NCBI RefSeq assembly: GCF_900105075.1
Contig: NZ_FNSK01000005.1
Span: 182,223 to 246,222 of the forward strand
From: Rhodobacter sp. 24-YEA-8
GTDB lineage: Bacteria > Pseudomonadota > Alphaproteobacteria > Rhodobacterales > Rhodobacteraceae
Direction: 5' to 3'
DNA: 64,000 nt
Both the position numbers and the translations under genes were made by a program. Below, piece after piece: positions 15,341 through 23,077 of the stretch. The notes under the pieces are model-generated. The model did no database searches. It saw only the letters and a list, made by a program, of their open reading frames with translations, and was not told where the DNA came from. Numbering within the stretch: position 1 is the stretch's first letter; every line of letters starts with the position of its first letter.

Positions 15341-16039
15341 ATGCGCAATTCTTCTGACCAGACGGAACCGCCCACCATTATCGCCAACGCGCCGGGACAT
15401 GACAAAACCGGCGAGGGGACGGACAAGGGAAGCTGCCGAAATACTTCGATTTCCCGGGGCCAACCTCCCCGGAACAGGTTCAGGATCTGCCCGGCAGCTT
15501 CCGGATGATGCAGCCCCCGTCGGATCATGGTGAAGAAACCTGGATCGGCGCCGGTCGGCTTGAAGGTTTGGTAGCGGTGATCACTGGCGCCGAAAGCGGT
15601 ATCGGTCGGGCGGTTGCCATTGCCTATGCGCGCGAAGGGGCAGATGTCGTGCTGGCTGACCAGGGCGGCTGTGCAGCATATGCGGCGTGGCAGTTCCATC
15701 ATCAACACGGCCTCGATCAATGCCGATATGCCAGATCCGGCCCTGCTGGCCTACGCGACCACCAAAGGGGCTGTTCAGAATTTCACCGGCGGCCTGGCGC
15801 AATTGCTGGCGGAAAAGGGGATCCGGGTGAACTGCGTCGCCCCCGGCCCGGTCTGGACCCCGTTGATACCGGCCAGCATGTCCGCCGACAAAGTCTCCGG
15901 GTTCGGTGAAAACTACCCGATGAAGCGTCCGGCACAGCCGGTGGAGCTGGCCTCGGCCTATGTGATGCTGGCAGAACCGATGTCGAGCTATATCTCGGGC
16001 GCCACCCTGGCCGTGACTGGTGGCAGACCGCTGATCTGA
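15341..16039 (+). pseudogene. Broken SDR oxidoreductase (stress type)
   Basis: Remains of a short-chain dehydrogenase of the YghA/general-stress-39 type. ATG 15341 follows GGAGG but is in a different frame from the body, which reads on from about 15430 with FDFPGPTSPEQVQDLPG and the Rossmann motif TGAESGIGRAVAIAYAREG. At about 15660 the text jumps from VVLAD straight to TRAAVQHM in another frame; about 95 residues (roughly 280 bases) of the NAD-binding and catalytic middle are missing. The end is intact: INTASINA, catalytic YATTKG, SGATLAVTGG. At least one frameshift plus the deletion make it inactive. Its 3' end overlaps the convergent kinase gene by 52 bases. Confidence 0.85.
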
Positions 16040-17085
16040 TCTGCGGGCTCCAGCCCGATGGCGGAGGATCGCAGCGTGAAAACCACGCCTGCGGGGTCGA
16101 ATTTCAAAAGCGCCTCGCCCCGGAACTCATGACTGAGCGCGGCTTCGATCAGCTCCCGCCCGAAGCCGCTGGTTGCGGGCTCGATAACGGGGGGGCCACC
16201 AACTTCGCGCCAGACCAGCTCGAACTGGCCACGCCGCTGCGTCCATTCGATCAGCACGCGGCCCTTGTCATCCGACCAGGCCCCGTATTTCTGAGCATTG
16301 GTCGCCAGTTCTCCCAAAGCAAGGCTCAGCGCGAACACCTGGTCGGCCTCGATCATCACAGGCGGACCGCGCATGACAAGCCGGTTTTCAGGCAGACTGC
16401 CGGCAAGGGCATCGGCAATAAGCGTGCGGATGTCGAGCGTGCCATAGGCATCCGCAAGAAGCGCCCGCTGCGCCTGGTCAAGCTGACACAGCCGTCTGAC
16501 AGCGGCTTCCTTTGCTTCTTCGACCGATCTGGCCTGACGGAAGGTCAGCCGCACGATCGCAATGGCTTTCGCATAGGCATTCTTGATCCTGTGGCGCAAT
16601 TCCCCGTTCAGGATGCTGCTGCGGCGGGCGGTCATAACCTCGCCAGTCGTCTCGATAACGGTGTTCATGAACCCCGAAATCACGCCGTTCTCATCGGCGA
16701 CCGGGCTGTAGCAAAAGGTGAACCACCCGGTTTCATTGCCTTCTCCGCGTTCGATCTGCAGCTCATAATTGCGGATGAAGGTCGAATGCCCTTGCAGCGC
16801 CCGGTCCGCGATCGGCCCGATCTCGTGCCAGGCTTCGGCCCAGATCTTACTGAACGGCTGGCCAAGGCAGGGTGCCTTACGCCCGAGGATCGGCACAAAT
16901 GCATCATTGTAGATCGTGATCATTTCAGGTCCCCAGCACAGACATTTGGGGAAGTCGGATCGCAGGATCAGGTCAGATGTGATGCGCAGGGCGACCGGCC
17001 AGCCAGCCTGCGACCCGAGCGGCGTTATGCTCCAGTCAAATTCACGAACCTGGGCGTTCATGGCCCGATCAGTTTTGCTGTCCAT
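15988..17085 (-). CDS. PAS-HWE histidine kinase
   Basis: A 365-residue cytoplasmic kinase. The N-terminal 150 residues are a PAS-like sensor of the type common in HWE kinases (WSITPLGSQAGWP, CLCWGPEMITIYNDA, IWAEAWHEIGPI). The kinase core has the H-box GELRHRIKNAYAKAI, N-box LGELATNAQKYGAW and WREVGGP. No membrane segment is seen. A 25-residue tail follows the ATPase domain. The start could be ATG 17085 or the ATG eight codons later; neither has a good ribosome site. It is convergent with the broken SDR gene and near other stress signalling genes, so it may phosphorylate the local receivers. Confidence 0.85.
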   Translation of the reverse strand: MDSKTDRAMNAQVREFDWSITPLGSQAGWPVALRITSDLILRSDFPKCLCWGPEMITIYNDAFVPILGRKAPCLGQPFSKIWAEAWHEIGPIADRALQGHSTFIRNYELQIERGEGNETGWFTFCYSPVADENGVISGFMNTVIETTGEVMTARRSSILNGELRHRIKNAYAKAIAIVRLTFRQARSVEEAKEAAVRRLCQLDQAQRALLADAYGTLDIRTLIADALAGSLPENRLVMRGPPVMIEADQVFALSLALGELATNAQKYGAWSDDKGRVLIEWTQRRGQFELVWREVGGPPVIEPATSGFGRELIEAALSHEFRGEALLKFDPAGVVFTLRSSAIGLEPADQISGLPPVTARVAPEI

Positions 17086-17610
17086 AGAAGGAAACCCATG
17101 CCTGAATTCAGACGTTTAAGGCATCTGGTACCGGGATAGTTGTGGGCTTCCACAAATGAATCAAGACAAATCTGGTGCGGGGTCAGTCCGGATGGCACCG
17201 CTGCCGGGCTTTCCTCAGCCTCCGTTCCGCGCCGCAGGCGCTGTGCAACGGATTCCCCTTTGTTCCGGAGCTCCTGCGCGCAACTGACGCGGGGCCGTCC
17301 AAGCGAGGAGATTGTCAGTGTTTTCCGCAATGGTCAGCCGGGGCACAGCCCCTCCCCCCGCAGAACTTGCCCCAATCCTTACCCGGCAAGGGGCTCAGGG
17401 CTCCGAAGGTCAGGCTCCAGCATCCCGGCGCTTGAGAACATAAGCCGAAAATGCGACGACCACCTCCATGAGGGTCGCCGCAATCCGCTAGCCAGGCTCC
17501 CGGTGACGCTCCCGGTGCCTGGGTGATGCAGCGGATCTGCTTTGTGAGACACACTTCGCCTGTTGCACCCGGAGGTCCGACGGCGGCGGGCCTGGCCGGA
17601 GCGTCAGGCA
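17086..17610. other. Intergenic region, no gene seen
   Basis: Only a chance-looking 41-codon frame after GAGGAG near 17300 was noticed. No promoter of the GGAAC type, hairpin with T-run or family match was found. Confidence 0.4.
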
Positions 17611-17787
17611 TTATCCGTCAGGGTTAGGTATCGTCTTTGGATTTCGCGGCCCTGATTTGCCATCGCCCTGCCCCTCAGGCTCCGAGCGCTCATCCTCCAT
17701 ATCCGCGGGATATGTCTCATCATCCAGGACTGAAGGTTTGGCAGCGTCCCGGGGCACTTCGCCTTTGTGTCGTGTTTTGACAGGCAT
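17611..17787 (-). CDS. Small acidic hydrophilic protein
   Basis: A 58-residue protein, very rich in Asp, Glu, Lys and Pro, with no hydrophobic segment; it is probably disordered. GAGAGGAT precedes ATG 17787. No family is recognised. Small charged proteins of this kind are frequent among stress-induced genes, but no GGAAC-type promoter was found upstream. Expression is uncertain. Confidence 0.45.
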   Translation of the reverse strand: MPVKTRHKGEVPRDAAKPSVLDDETYPADMEDERSEPEGQGDGKSGPRNPKTIPNPDG

Positions 17788-18016
17788 CTTCGATCCTCTC
17801 ATCAGTGGTCGGTCTTATCTGAACACCTGGCGGCCCCTGTGGTTTCCCGCCGTCTGATTGCCAGGCGGATTCTGTCCTGCGCGCCGCTGTCCTGCGCGGG
17901 CTGGCCAGGCGCAAGGCGCGGCCACCCGATAGTGCAGCCCCGCCCGCGCTGCGTTTTTGCCGGCCCGGCGGGCAGCAGGTTGATCAGGTTGCGTTACAGC
18001 CAATTTCCTCAGCGCG

Positions 18017-18041
18017 GGAACATCACCGCCCGGCGCCGGTT
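18017..18041 (+). promoter_or_regulatory. EcfG-type promoter for the gene at 18074
   Basis: GGAAC at 18017-18021, 16-base spacer, GGTT at 18038-18041. The predicted start of RNA is about 25 bases before ATG 18074. Confidence 0.78.
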
Positions 18042-18073
18042 TGTCACGGAACCTGCACAGAAAGGAGAGCACC

Positions 18074-18388
18074 ATGTCTGCGCCAAATACCAACCTCGAA
18101 AAGCAGCGAAAGCGTCACTGGGCCCCTCTGCTGGGGATCGCCGCAGCCGCCCTGTTTGGCGTCCTGCTGATTGTCTATTGGGTCGGAGAAGAGGTCGTGG
18201 AAGCCGATCCGGACGCACCCGCCGGTCTTGATGCCGGAACCGTCAACGAACCCGCGCAGTCCACCATACCTGCCGAGGTGATCGAGCCCGGGGCCCAGCC
18301 CGGAGCGTCCGGGGGCACAGCAACGCCGCCCACCACCCGCGAAAGCCCGCCGGTGCCCAACGCGCCGCAGGAGCTGACACCCGGGTAG
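18074..18388 (+). CDS. Small single-helix membrane protein
   Basis: A 104-residue protein: a basic N-terminus (KQRKRHW), one hydrophobic helix (about residues 18-38), then an acidic and proline-rich tail of about 65 residues likely outside the membrane. No family is recognised. AAAGGAGAG precedes ATG 18074, and an EcfG-type promoter lies directly upstream, so it is almost certainly expressed under general stress. The tail is low complexity and probably disordered. Confidence 0.75.
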   Translation: MSAPNTNLEKQRKRHWAPLLGIAAAALFGVLLIVYWVGEEVVEADPDAPAGLDAGTVNEPAQSTIPAEVIEPGAQPGASGGTATPPTTRESPPVPNAPQELTPG

Positions 18389-18818
18389 ACGAGGCCCAGA
18401 TATTTGCCGGAGGCGTTGGTGAGGCCAGTCTTGCAGTCGCGACAAGCGCGGCCCTTAAATTATGCAGTTTCCGGTGGGACTTCCGGAATGGGCTCTGCCG
18501 GTCTTCCTGCCTGTCCGGCCCCTGCAGGACGGCGGGAAAACATCGACAGACCGTATTTTCGCAACGCCCTGCGGCCCGCCTTGCAACGGGCCGCTCCAAA
18601 TTTTCGTCATGTCTTTCCAGAAAAGGGGGCCGCCGGTCAGGCCAGAGCCCGGTTGCGGCAAGACTGGCGGCAGAGACCCTGCGGGACTGGCCCGGTCCGG
18701 ATGGTGGTCGGGATGGCCAGGGATATGCCCGGTGCGGAACAGCGGGCTTTGCGGTGGGGCGGTCCTGTCGTTTCCTCGCCTGGAACCGGGCGTGGGGCGG
18801 TTTGCTCAGAAATAATCC
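18389..18818. other. Intergenic region, no gene seen
   Basis: No credible coding frame or RNA gene was found in these 430 bases; several long frames in GC-rich sequence lack ribosome sites and family matches. Confidence 0.4.
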
Positions 18819-18843
18819 GGAACAGTGCTGCCGCGAACGCGTT
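18819..18843 (+). promoter_or_regulatory. EcfG promoter for the ExoD-like gene
   Basis: GGAAC at 18819-18823, 16-base spacer, CGTT at 18840-18843, 37 bases before ATG 18880. Full match to the consensus. Confidence 0.82.
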
Positions 18844-18879
18844 TTACGACTCCCTGCATGGCAAAGGACCGGCAAGGAT

Positions 18880-19470
18880 ATGGATGACCGCAAGGACGTT
18901 CTGAGTGCAGTGCTTGATCAGCTGGACGAGATTGGCGCGACCGGTACGGTCAGCATCGGCGCGGTGGCCGAGGCGATCGGCGCGCGGTCTTTCGCGACGC
19001 TGATGCTGATCTTTGCGCTGATTGCAGTTTCTCCGGCCAGTATCGTGCCCGGTGTGACGACGGTGGTCGCGCTGGTCGAGTTTCTGCTTGTGGCGCAGAT
19101 GATTGCCGGCAGACGTCATATCTGGTTGCCCGATCTGCTTTCCGACCGGGAAATTCCGGGCGAACGCCTGCGGTCCGCCGTTTTATGGCTGCGCAGGCCG
19201 ATTGCGGTCGTGGACCAGATCCTGCAGCCCAGGCTGAGCTTTCTGACAGAAAAGCCCTGTCTCTATATCTGGCTCTTCCTGATCCTCGCGCTCACTCTCG
19301 TCATGCCCTTCATGGAACTGGTGCCGGGCACCGGCACCGTTGCCTCTGGTCTGATTGCCCTCGTGGCTGCGGCTGTTCTGACCCGGGACGGCGCCTTGCT
19401 GATACTGGCAGGTCTGTGCCTTGGCGCCCTGGTCTGGATGGTGCGTTTGCTTGGTGAGGCCCTGTTCTGA
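18880..19470 (+). CDS. ExoD-family membrane protein
   Basis: A 196-residue protein of the ExoD family, first known from rhizobial exopolysaccharide production and alkali tolerance; its molecular role is not settled. The N-terminal helix pair (VSIGAVAEAIGARSFATLML) is typical, followed by four or five hydrophobic segments, including the conserved SPASIVPGVTTVVALVEFLL and MPFMELVPGTG blocks. The ATG at 18880 fits the family start; the frame is open upstream but passes through the promoter. It has its own EcfG promoter, so it is part of the predicted stress regulon. Confidence 0.85.
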   Translation: MDDRKDVLSAVLDQLDEIGATGTVSIGAVAEAIGARSFATLMLIFALIAVSPASIVPGVTTVVALVEFLLVAQMIAGRRHIWLPDLLSDREIPGERLRSAVLWLRRPIAVVDQILQPRLSFLTEKPCLYIWLFLILALTLVMPFMELVPGTGTVASGLIALVAAAVLTRDGALLILAGLCLGALVWMVRLLGEALF

Positions 19471-19504
19471 GTGCGCCGTTCTTTGTCTGACCCACCCTCT
19501 GCGG

Positions 19505-19529
19505 GGAACAATTCCCGCGTCTGGGCGTT
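19505..19529 (+). promoter_or_regulatory. EcfG promoter for a candidate small RNA
   Basis: GGAAC at 19505-19509, 16-base spacer, CGTT at 19526-19529. No protein start follows; an intrinsic terminator lies about 60-85 bases downstream. Confidence 0.75.
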
Positions 19530-19535
19530 ACCCCG

Positions 19536-19620
19536 TGCGGGACCATAGCTGAAGCAAGGCTCCATTCAGATATGTACCGTTAAAAACGTTAAGGCGCCTG
19601 CACTTGCAGGCGCCTTTTCT
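19536..19620 (+). ncRNA. Candidate stress-induced small RNA
   Basis: The stretch between a full-match EcfG promoter and a strong intrinsic terminator is about 85 bases and has no ribosome site or frame of note. RNA would start near 19536 and end in the T-run at about 19620. The transcript would have an unstructured 5' part and a terminator hairpin, a common layout for Hfq-bound small RNAs. The exact 5' end is inferred from the promoter. Confidence 0.55.
19591..19620 (+). terminator. Strong intrinsic terminator
   Basis: Arms 19591-19601 and 19606-19616 form a perfect 11-bp stem with a 4-base ACTT loop, followed by TTCT after the paired TT. It can end both ExoD transcripts and the candidate small RNA. 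Confidence 0.9.
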
Positions 19621-20059
19621 CTGGCCGCTTTCTTTGGCGGCGCCAGGCCGCGAAGACTGGTCCGTGCAGATGCTCTGGCAGGTCTTGCATCTTCTCTTTC
19701 GTGCGGGCGGTTTTGCCGTGCCCCCTGCCATTCCCGTCCCGCATCAGGCTCAGCTGATCGGGACTGATCCGCAAGGGCCTCGATCCGGTTGCAATACACC
19801 CGCCGATATAACCCCGGAATAGACCAAGATCTATGCCTGAGGGCCGGGAAACAGCCCGCTGCCATGAATGGTCGCCGGCACATTGTGACTGCATCGGCAG
19901 TCTGCTGCCGCCCGGCGCGGCAAGAACCGGGGATTTTCGCCGCAACCAGGGGCGTGCGGGAACAAATGAGCGGGGCTCAGGATTGGATGTCGCTGCACAG
20001 GAGCGCCCAATGTCACCTTGCAGCTTCCGCAATAATTTCGCCTTGAATGAGGAGAGGTG
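19621..20059. other. Intergenic region before the MgtC-like gene
   Basis: No gene seen. It contains an imperfect EcfG-type site at 19959-19983 and otherwise GC-rich sequence without a convincing frame. Confidence 0.4.
19959..19983 (+). promoter_or_regulatory. Imperfect EcfG-type promoter
   Basis: GGAAC at 19959-19963, 16-base spacer, GGAT at 19980-19983, one base off the GTT core. It is 77 bases before ATG 20060. Confidence 0.35.
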
Positions 20060-20581
20060 ATGGAGAGCATAGTCAGCCTTGTAAGTAACGAGTTCCGCGA
20101 CCCTTTCGAAGCTGTCAGCGCCGAAGCAGCTTTGGTGCGCCTGCTGTTCGCCGCGCTGCTGGGCGCAGCAATTGGCCTGGAGCGCGAGCTTCACGCCAGT
20201 GCAGCAGGGCTCCGGACCCATATTATTGTCTCGATGGCGGCCTGCCTGTTCACCCTGATCGCAGCCGAGATCATGGCGCAGGAATTCACCGGAGCCACGC
20301 GGTTGCAGACTGACCCGTTGCGCCTGATCGAGGCGGTCACCGCCGGAGTGGCTTTCCTCGCCGCAGGCTCGATCATTACCTCGGGCGGCAAGGTCACCGG
20401 GCTGACGACCGGCGCAGGTATGTGGATGGCCGGAGCCATCGGCCTCGCCTGTGGCAGTGGCCTCCTGCCGCTTGCCATCATGGCGACGGTGCTCTCGATC
20501 CTGGTGCTGTGGGTGCTCGGGCGCGTGTCGCGCCGCATTGCGCGAAGCTGTGAAGCCAGCACCGCGGACGAAAATCACTGA
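20060..20581 (+). CDS. MgtC/SapB-family membrane protein
   Basis: A 173-residue membrane protein with four or five hydrophobic segments. The family signature AALLGAAIGLERELHASAAGLRTH is split across helix 1 and its loop, and TAGVAFLAAGSIIT and GLTTGAGMWMAGAIGLACG follow as in other MgtC/SapB proteins. MgtC proteins are linked to growth at low magnesium and to inhibition of F-type ATP synthase in pathogens; the job of this shorter form is unknown. GGAGAGG precedes ATG 20060. It is followed by two small genes on the same strand with short spacing, making a likely operon. Confidence 0.85.
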   Translation: MESIVSLVSNEFRDPFEAVSAEAALVRLLFAALLGAAIGLERELHASAAGLRTHIIVSMAACLFTLIAAEIMAQEFTGATRLQTDPLRLIEAVTAGVAFLAAGSIITSGGKVTGLTTGAGMWMAGAIGLACGSGLLPLAIMATVLSILVLWVLGRVSRRIARSCEASTADENH

Positions 20582-20597
20582 CGGGAAGGAGGCAAAG

Positions 20598-20789
20598 ATG
20601 CCCGCAAAATCGAAAGCTCAACAAAAGGCGGCCGGGGCTGCCCTGTCGGCAAAACGGGGGGAAACGGCGCGCAAGGATCTGGTTGGCGCGTCAAAGGAAA
20701 TGTTTGACAGCATGACCGAGGCCGAGCTGGAAGAACTCGCCTCCACCCCGCATGACGGCTTGCCGGACAGGGTGGAGGATGACCCATGA
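20598..20789 (+). CDS. DUF3008 small protein
   Basis: A 63-residue, lysine- and alanine-rich protein matching the DUF3008 pattern (MPAKSKAQQKAAGAALSAKR, then GASKEMFDSMTEAELEELA). The family is widespread in proteobacteria and of unknown function; its composition suggests a soluble, partly disordered protein. GAAGGAGG precedes ATG 20598. It lies 16 bases after the MgtC-like gene and its stop overlaps the next start. Confidence 0.85.
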   Translation: MPAKSKAQQKAAGAALSAKRGETARKDLVGASKEMFDSMTEAELEELASTPHDGLPDRVEDDP

Positions 20790-21070
20790 TGACCCCTTTG
20801 CAGCCCGCTGAAATCACCCGCGCCCTTTTGGTCGGCAAACAGGTTTTCGCCTCACGAAACGAAGCCGTCGGCTCAGTCAGCGATGTTCTCGGCTCCGGCA
20901 AGTCCGCGGTAATATTTGTGGAGCTCGGCGGGCTCTTTTGCGCCGGTGGCAAAACCATTGAACTGGCCGCGACCGACATGCGGATTGGCCGGGAGGAAAA
21001 CGGAGCAATCATGCTCGAGACGCGACTGACACTCCACGACCTGGAGATGTTGCCCGAAATAAAGCTCTGA
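20786..21070 (+). CDS. Small PRC-barrel-like protein
   Basis: A 94-residue protein with a single PRC-barrel-like fold: LLVGKQVFASRNEAVGSVSD, a central beta region, and the closing LTLHDLEMLPE block. PRC barrels serve in RNA processing factors and photosynthetic reaction centres, and in many small proteins of unknown role. The start ATGATG overlaps the DUF3008 stop, so the two are cotranslated. The gene ends 22 bases from the convergent bioR. Confidence 0.7.
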   Translation: MMTPLQPAEITRALLVGKQVFASRNEAVGSVSDVLGSGKSAVIFVELGGLFCAGGKTIELAATDMRIGREENGAIMLETRLTLHDLEMLPEIKL

Positions 21071-21092
21071 GCCGTGGGCCAGGCCGGGGCGA

Positions 21093-21755
21093 TCAGTTCA
21101 GGCGGTTCAGGTGACGTTCGAGAATGGCTGAGGCAGCTTTGGTGTCATGGCGGCGGATGGCGACCATGATACCATAATGATCATTGTCGACGCGCGGTTT
21201 CCACCGTTTGCTGTAATGGACAAGGATATAACGCGCCGCCAGATTTTGCATGCTCTCGACCGCTTCCAACAGCCGGGGCATCTCGCAGGCCTCATAGATC
21301 TTCATATGGAAGGCGCGGTTAAGCTCTTCCCAGTCAAAGATATTCTGCGCCTGGTCACAGGCCTGGCGCAGGGCATCGGCCTCGCGCACCTGGCCGGGGG
21401 TGAGATTGGGCACGGAATGCAGCAAGGTCAGCGGCTCGAGCGCCAGCCGCATCAGCTTCAGCTCCCTTTGGGCCATCGGATCAAGCGGTGCAACCTGCAT
21501 GCCCCTGTTGTGCTGTGAAACGACCAGGCCGCGCGCGACAAGTTTCAGCAGCGCCTCACGCACGGGGACATGGCTGGTTCCGAATTCAGCGGCGAGGTAA
21601 TCCTGTCGAAGCTTTTCACCCGCCATCAGTTCACCGCGGATGATGCGTCTTGCCAGTTCATCCGCGATCAGCTGTGGCGTTGGGACGGCTGGCATGACGT
21701 CGATCAACCTTGGTGGACGGAGGGAAAGAGCGTGGCGGGCGCCGTTAAGGGCCAT
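21093..21755 (-). CDS. bioR: GntR-family biotin regulator BioR
   Basis: A 220-residue GntR/FadR-type repressor. The N-terminal winged helix contains PQLIADELARRIIRG and FGTSHVPVREALLKL; the C-terminal all-helical FCD domain begins near residue 90 and keeps HMKIYEACEMPRLLEA with its metal-binding histidines. It is placed as BioR because its ATG directly follows the stop of bioC in the same operon and because BioR-like boxes lie before bioB. In alphaproteobacteria BioR represses biotin genes in place of BirA. ATG 21755 abuts the bioC stop (translational coupling); an ATG 20 codons later (21695) could also serve. Family is certain, the BioR name likely. Confidence 0.82.
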   Translation of the reverse strand: MALNGARHALSLRPPRLIDVMPAVPTPQLIADELARRIIRGELMAGEKLRQDYLAAEFGTSHVPVREALLKLVARGLVVSQHNRGMQVAPLDPMAQRELKLMRLALEPLTLLHSVPNLTPGQVREADALRQACDQAQNIFDWEELNRAFHMKIYEACEMPRLLEAVESMQNLAARYILVHYSKRWKPRVDNDHYGIMVAIRRHDTKAASAILERHLNRLN

Positions 21756-22487
21756 CTATGATCTGCGCGCAATACAATAAGACGGGCGATAGGTCAAAGT
21801 GGGCGGCCCTGCCGCGTTGATCTCTCGCATCAGGCCGCGCAGCCGACCGGGCGAAAGCCGCCCTGCGGCAAAGCCGTTCACGCCGCTGGCGCGCAGATGC
21901 GCAAAAAGATCTTCGGCGCTTTCGAACTGCAGAGTGATGGTCTCGTCGCGCAAGACAAGACCCTCCATCCCGGCGGGCAGGGCATCACATATGCCGGCAG
22001 CGTTCAGATAGGAGGGCGCGCCCCGGGGCAGACCCCAGCCGGAAAATTCGGGGAAATTGTCAGGGCCAAAGCCTGACAGCGCCAACAGGCCTGTGGGGCG
22101 CAGGGCCCGCACCGCTTTGGCCAGCAAGCCACGCGGATCGGCGATCCATTGCAGCATCGAGGCGCTGGCGAGCAGATCCAGATCGCGCGGGAAATCACAG
22201 GCGGCGGCGTCTCCGGGCAGAGGATATACGCGCCCCTGCCCCGGCCAGGCCAGCTGCGGCAGCGGGGCGACAAGATCGTTCAGCCAGATATCCCCGGAGT
22301 TCAGGCGGGCAAGTTGCCGTGTCAGAAGGCCGGTGCCATGGCCAAGCTCCAGCACCCTGCGGGCAGTGCTGATATGGGAGAAGATACCTTCGGCCAGGCC
22401 TACGGCAATCCGGGCCTGCGCCAGCGCCGCCCCCTCATAACTGTGATGGTGGCGGGAGAATTCCGCCGCGATCCGCGCCATCATCAT
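21756..22487 (-). CDS. bioC: Malonyl-ACP O-methyltransferase
   Basis: A 243-residue SAM-dependent methyltransferase. The SAM site is RRVLELGHGTGLLTRQLA (residues about 43-60), and ASASMLQWIADPRGLL and LLALSGFGPDNFPE are typical of BioC. It masks malonyl-ACP as a methyl ester so that fatty-acid synthesis can build the pimeloyl chain of biotin. The start is in ATGATGATG overlapping the bioG stop; any of the three ATGs could be used. Together with bioG downstream of bioA it completes the pathway to pimeloyl-ACP. Confidence 0.9.
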   Translation of the reverse strand: MMMARIAAEFSRHHHSYEGAALAQARIAVGLAEGIFSHISTARRVLELGHGTGLLTRQLARLNSGDIWLNDLVAPLPQLAWPGQGRVYPLPGDAAACDFPRDLDLLASASMLQWIADPRGLLAKAVRALRPTGLLALSGFGPDNFPEFSGWGLPRGAPSYLNAAGICDALPAGMEGLVLRDETITLQFESAEDLFAHLRASGVNGFAAGRLSPGRLRGLMREINAAGPPTLTYRPSYCIARRS

Positions 22488-23077
22488 CTGATCTCGCTCC
22501 AGGCCCGCCAGAGGGGAAAGGGATTATGGCCGCAGTCGAGCCAGGTGATCTCCCGGGCCGGCCAGCCCTCAGCCATCCGGCGTTGTGGAAAGATACGGTC
22601 GCGCCGTCCGGCGATGATATGGGTGAATGCGGCGGCGGGCGCTGCGTCGCGCAGGGCAAGATTTTGCAATTCCTGCGCGAGGGCGCCGGGCTCGGTCTGT
22701 TCCGGCAGGTCGGCCCCGGCGCGACGGGCGAAGCGCTGCAGGCTCTCTGCGGTCAGCGACGCTGCCGTGGCGTCATAGGTTTGGGGGCCGATGGCCGCGC
22801 GCGGATCGGGCGCGCCGCAGATGGCTGTGGCCCGCGCCGGTGCCAGATGGTCCAGATGGCGCGCGGCGACAGCCACGCCCATCGACCAGGCAATCACATG
22901 CAACCGGCGATAGGGGCGCAACAGCAGCCCGGGCAGGGTTTCATCGCGGTAATCGTCCAGAACCAGGACATCATCACCGCCATGCAGATGGTGAACAGCG
23001 CCTGCGCCGACGGCCCAGCCCCCATAAAACAGGATCAGATCTTCGCTGCCGGATCTTTGCAGCCATTGCGCCCGCAT
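22484..23077 (-). CDS. bioG: Pimeloyl-ACP methyl ester carboxylesterase BioG
   Basis: A 197-residue alpha/beta hydrolase of the BioG (DUF452) type. The nucleophile serine is in IAWSMGVAVA, the acid in GRRDRIFP and the catalytic histidine in DCGHNPFP. It removes the methyl ester from pimeloyl-ACP methyl ester, ending the chain-building stage begun by BioC. It replaces the unrelated BioH of E. coli. Its ATG overlaps the bioA stop (TGATG), and its stop overlaps bioC. Confidence 0.9.
   Translation of the reverse strand: MRAQWLQRSGSEDLILFYGGWAVGAGAVHHLHGGDDVLVLDDYRDETLPGLLLRPYRRLHVIAWSMGVAVAARHLDHLAPARATAICGAPDPRAAIGPQTYDATAASLTAESLQRFARRAGADLPEQTEPGALAQELQNLALRDAAPAAAFTHIIAGRRDRIFPQRRMAEGWPAREITWLDCGHNPFPLWRAWSEIR

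Noticed and set aside
17140-17526. Rightward frame after the PAS-HWE kinase
   Set aside because: No ribosome site and composition unlike the confirmed genes.
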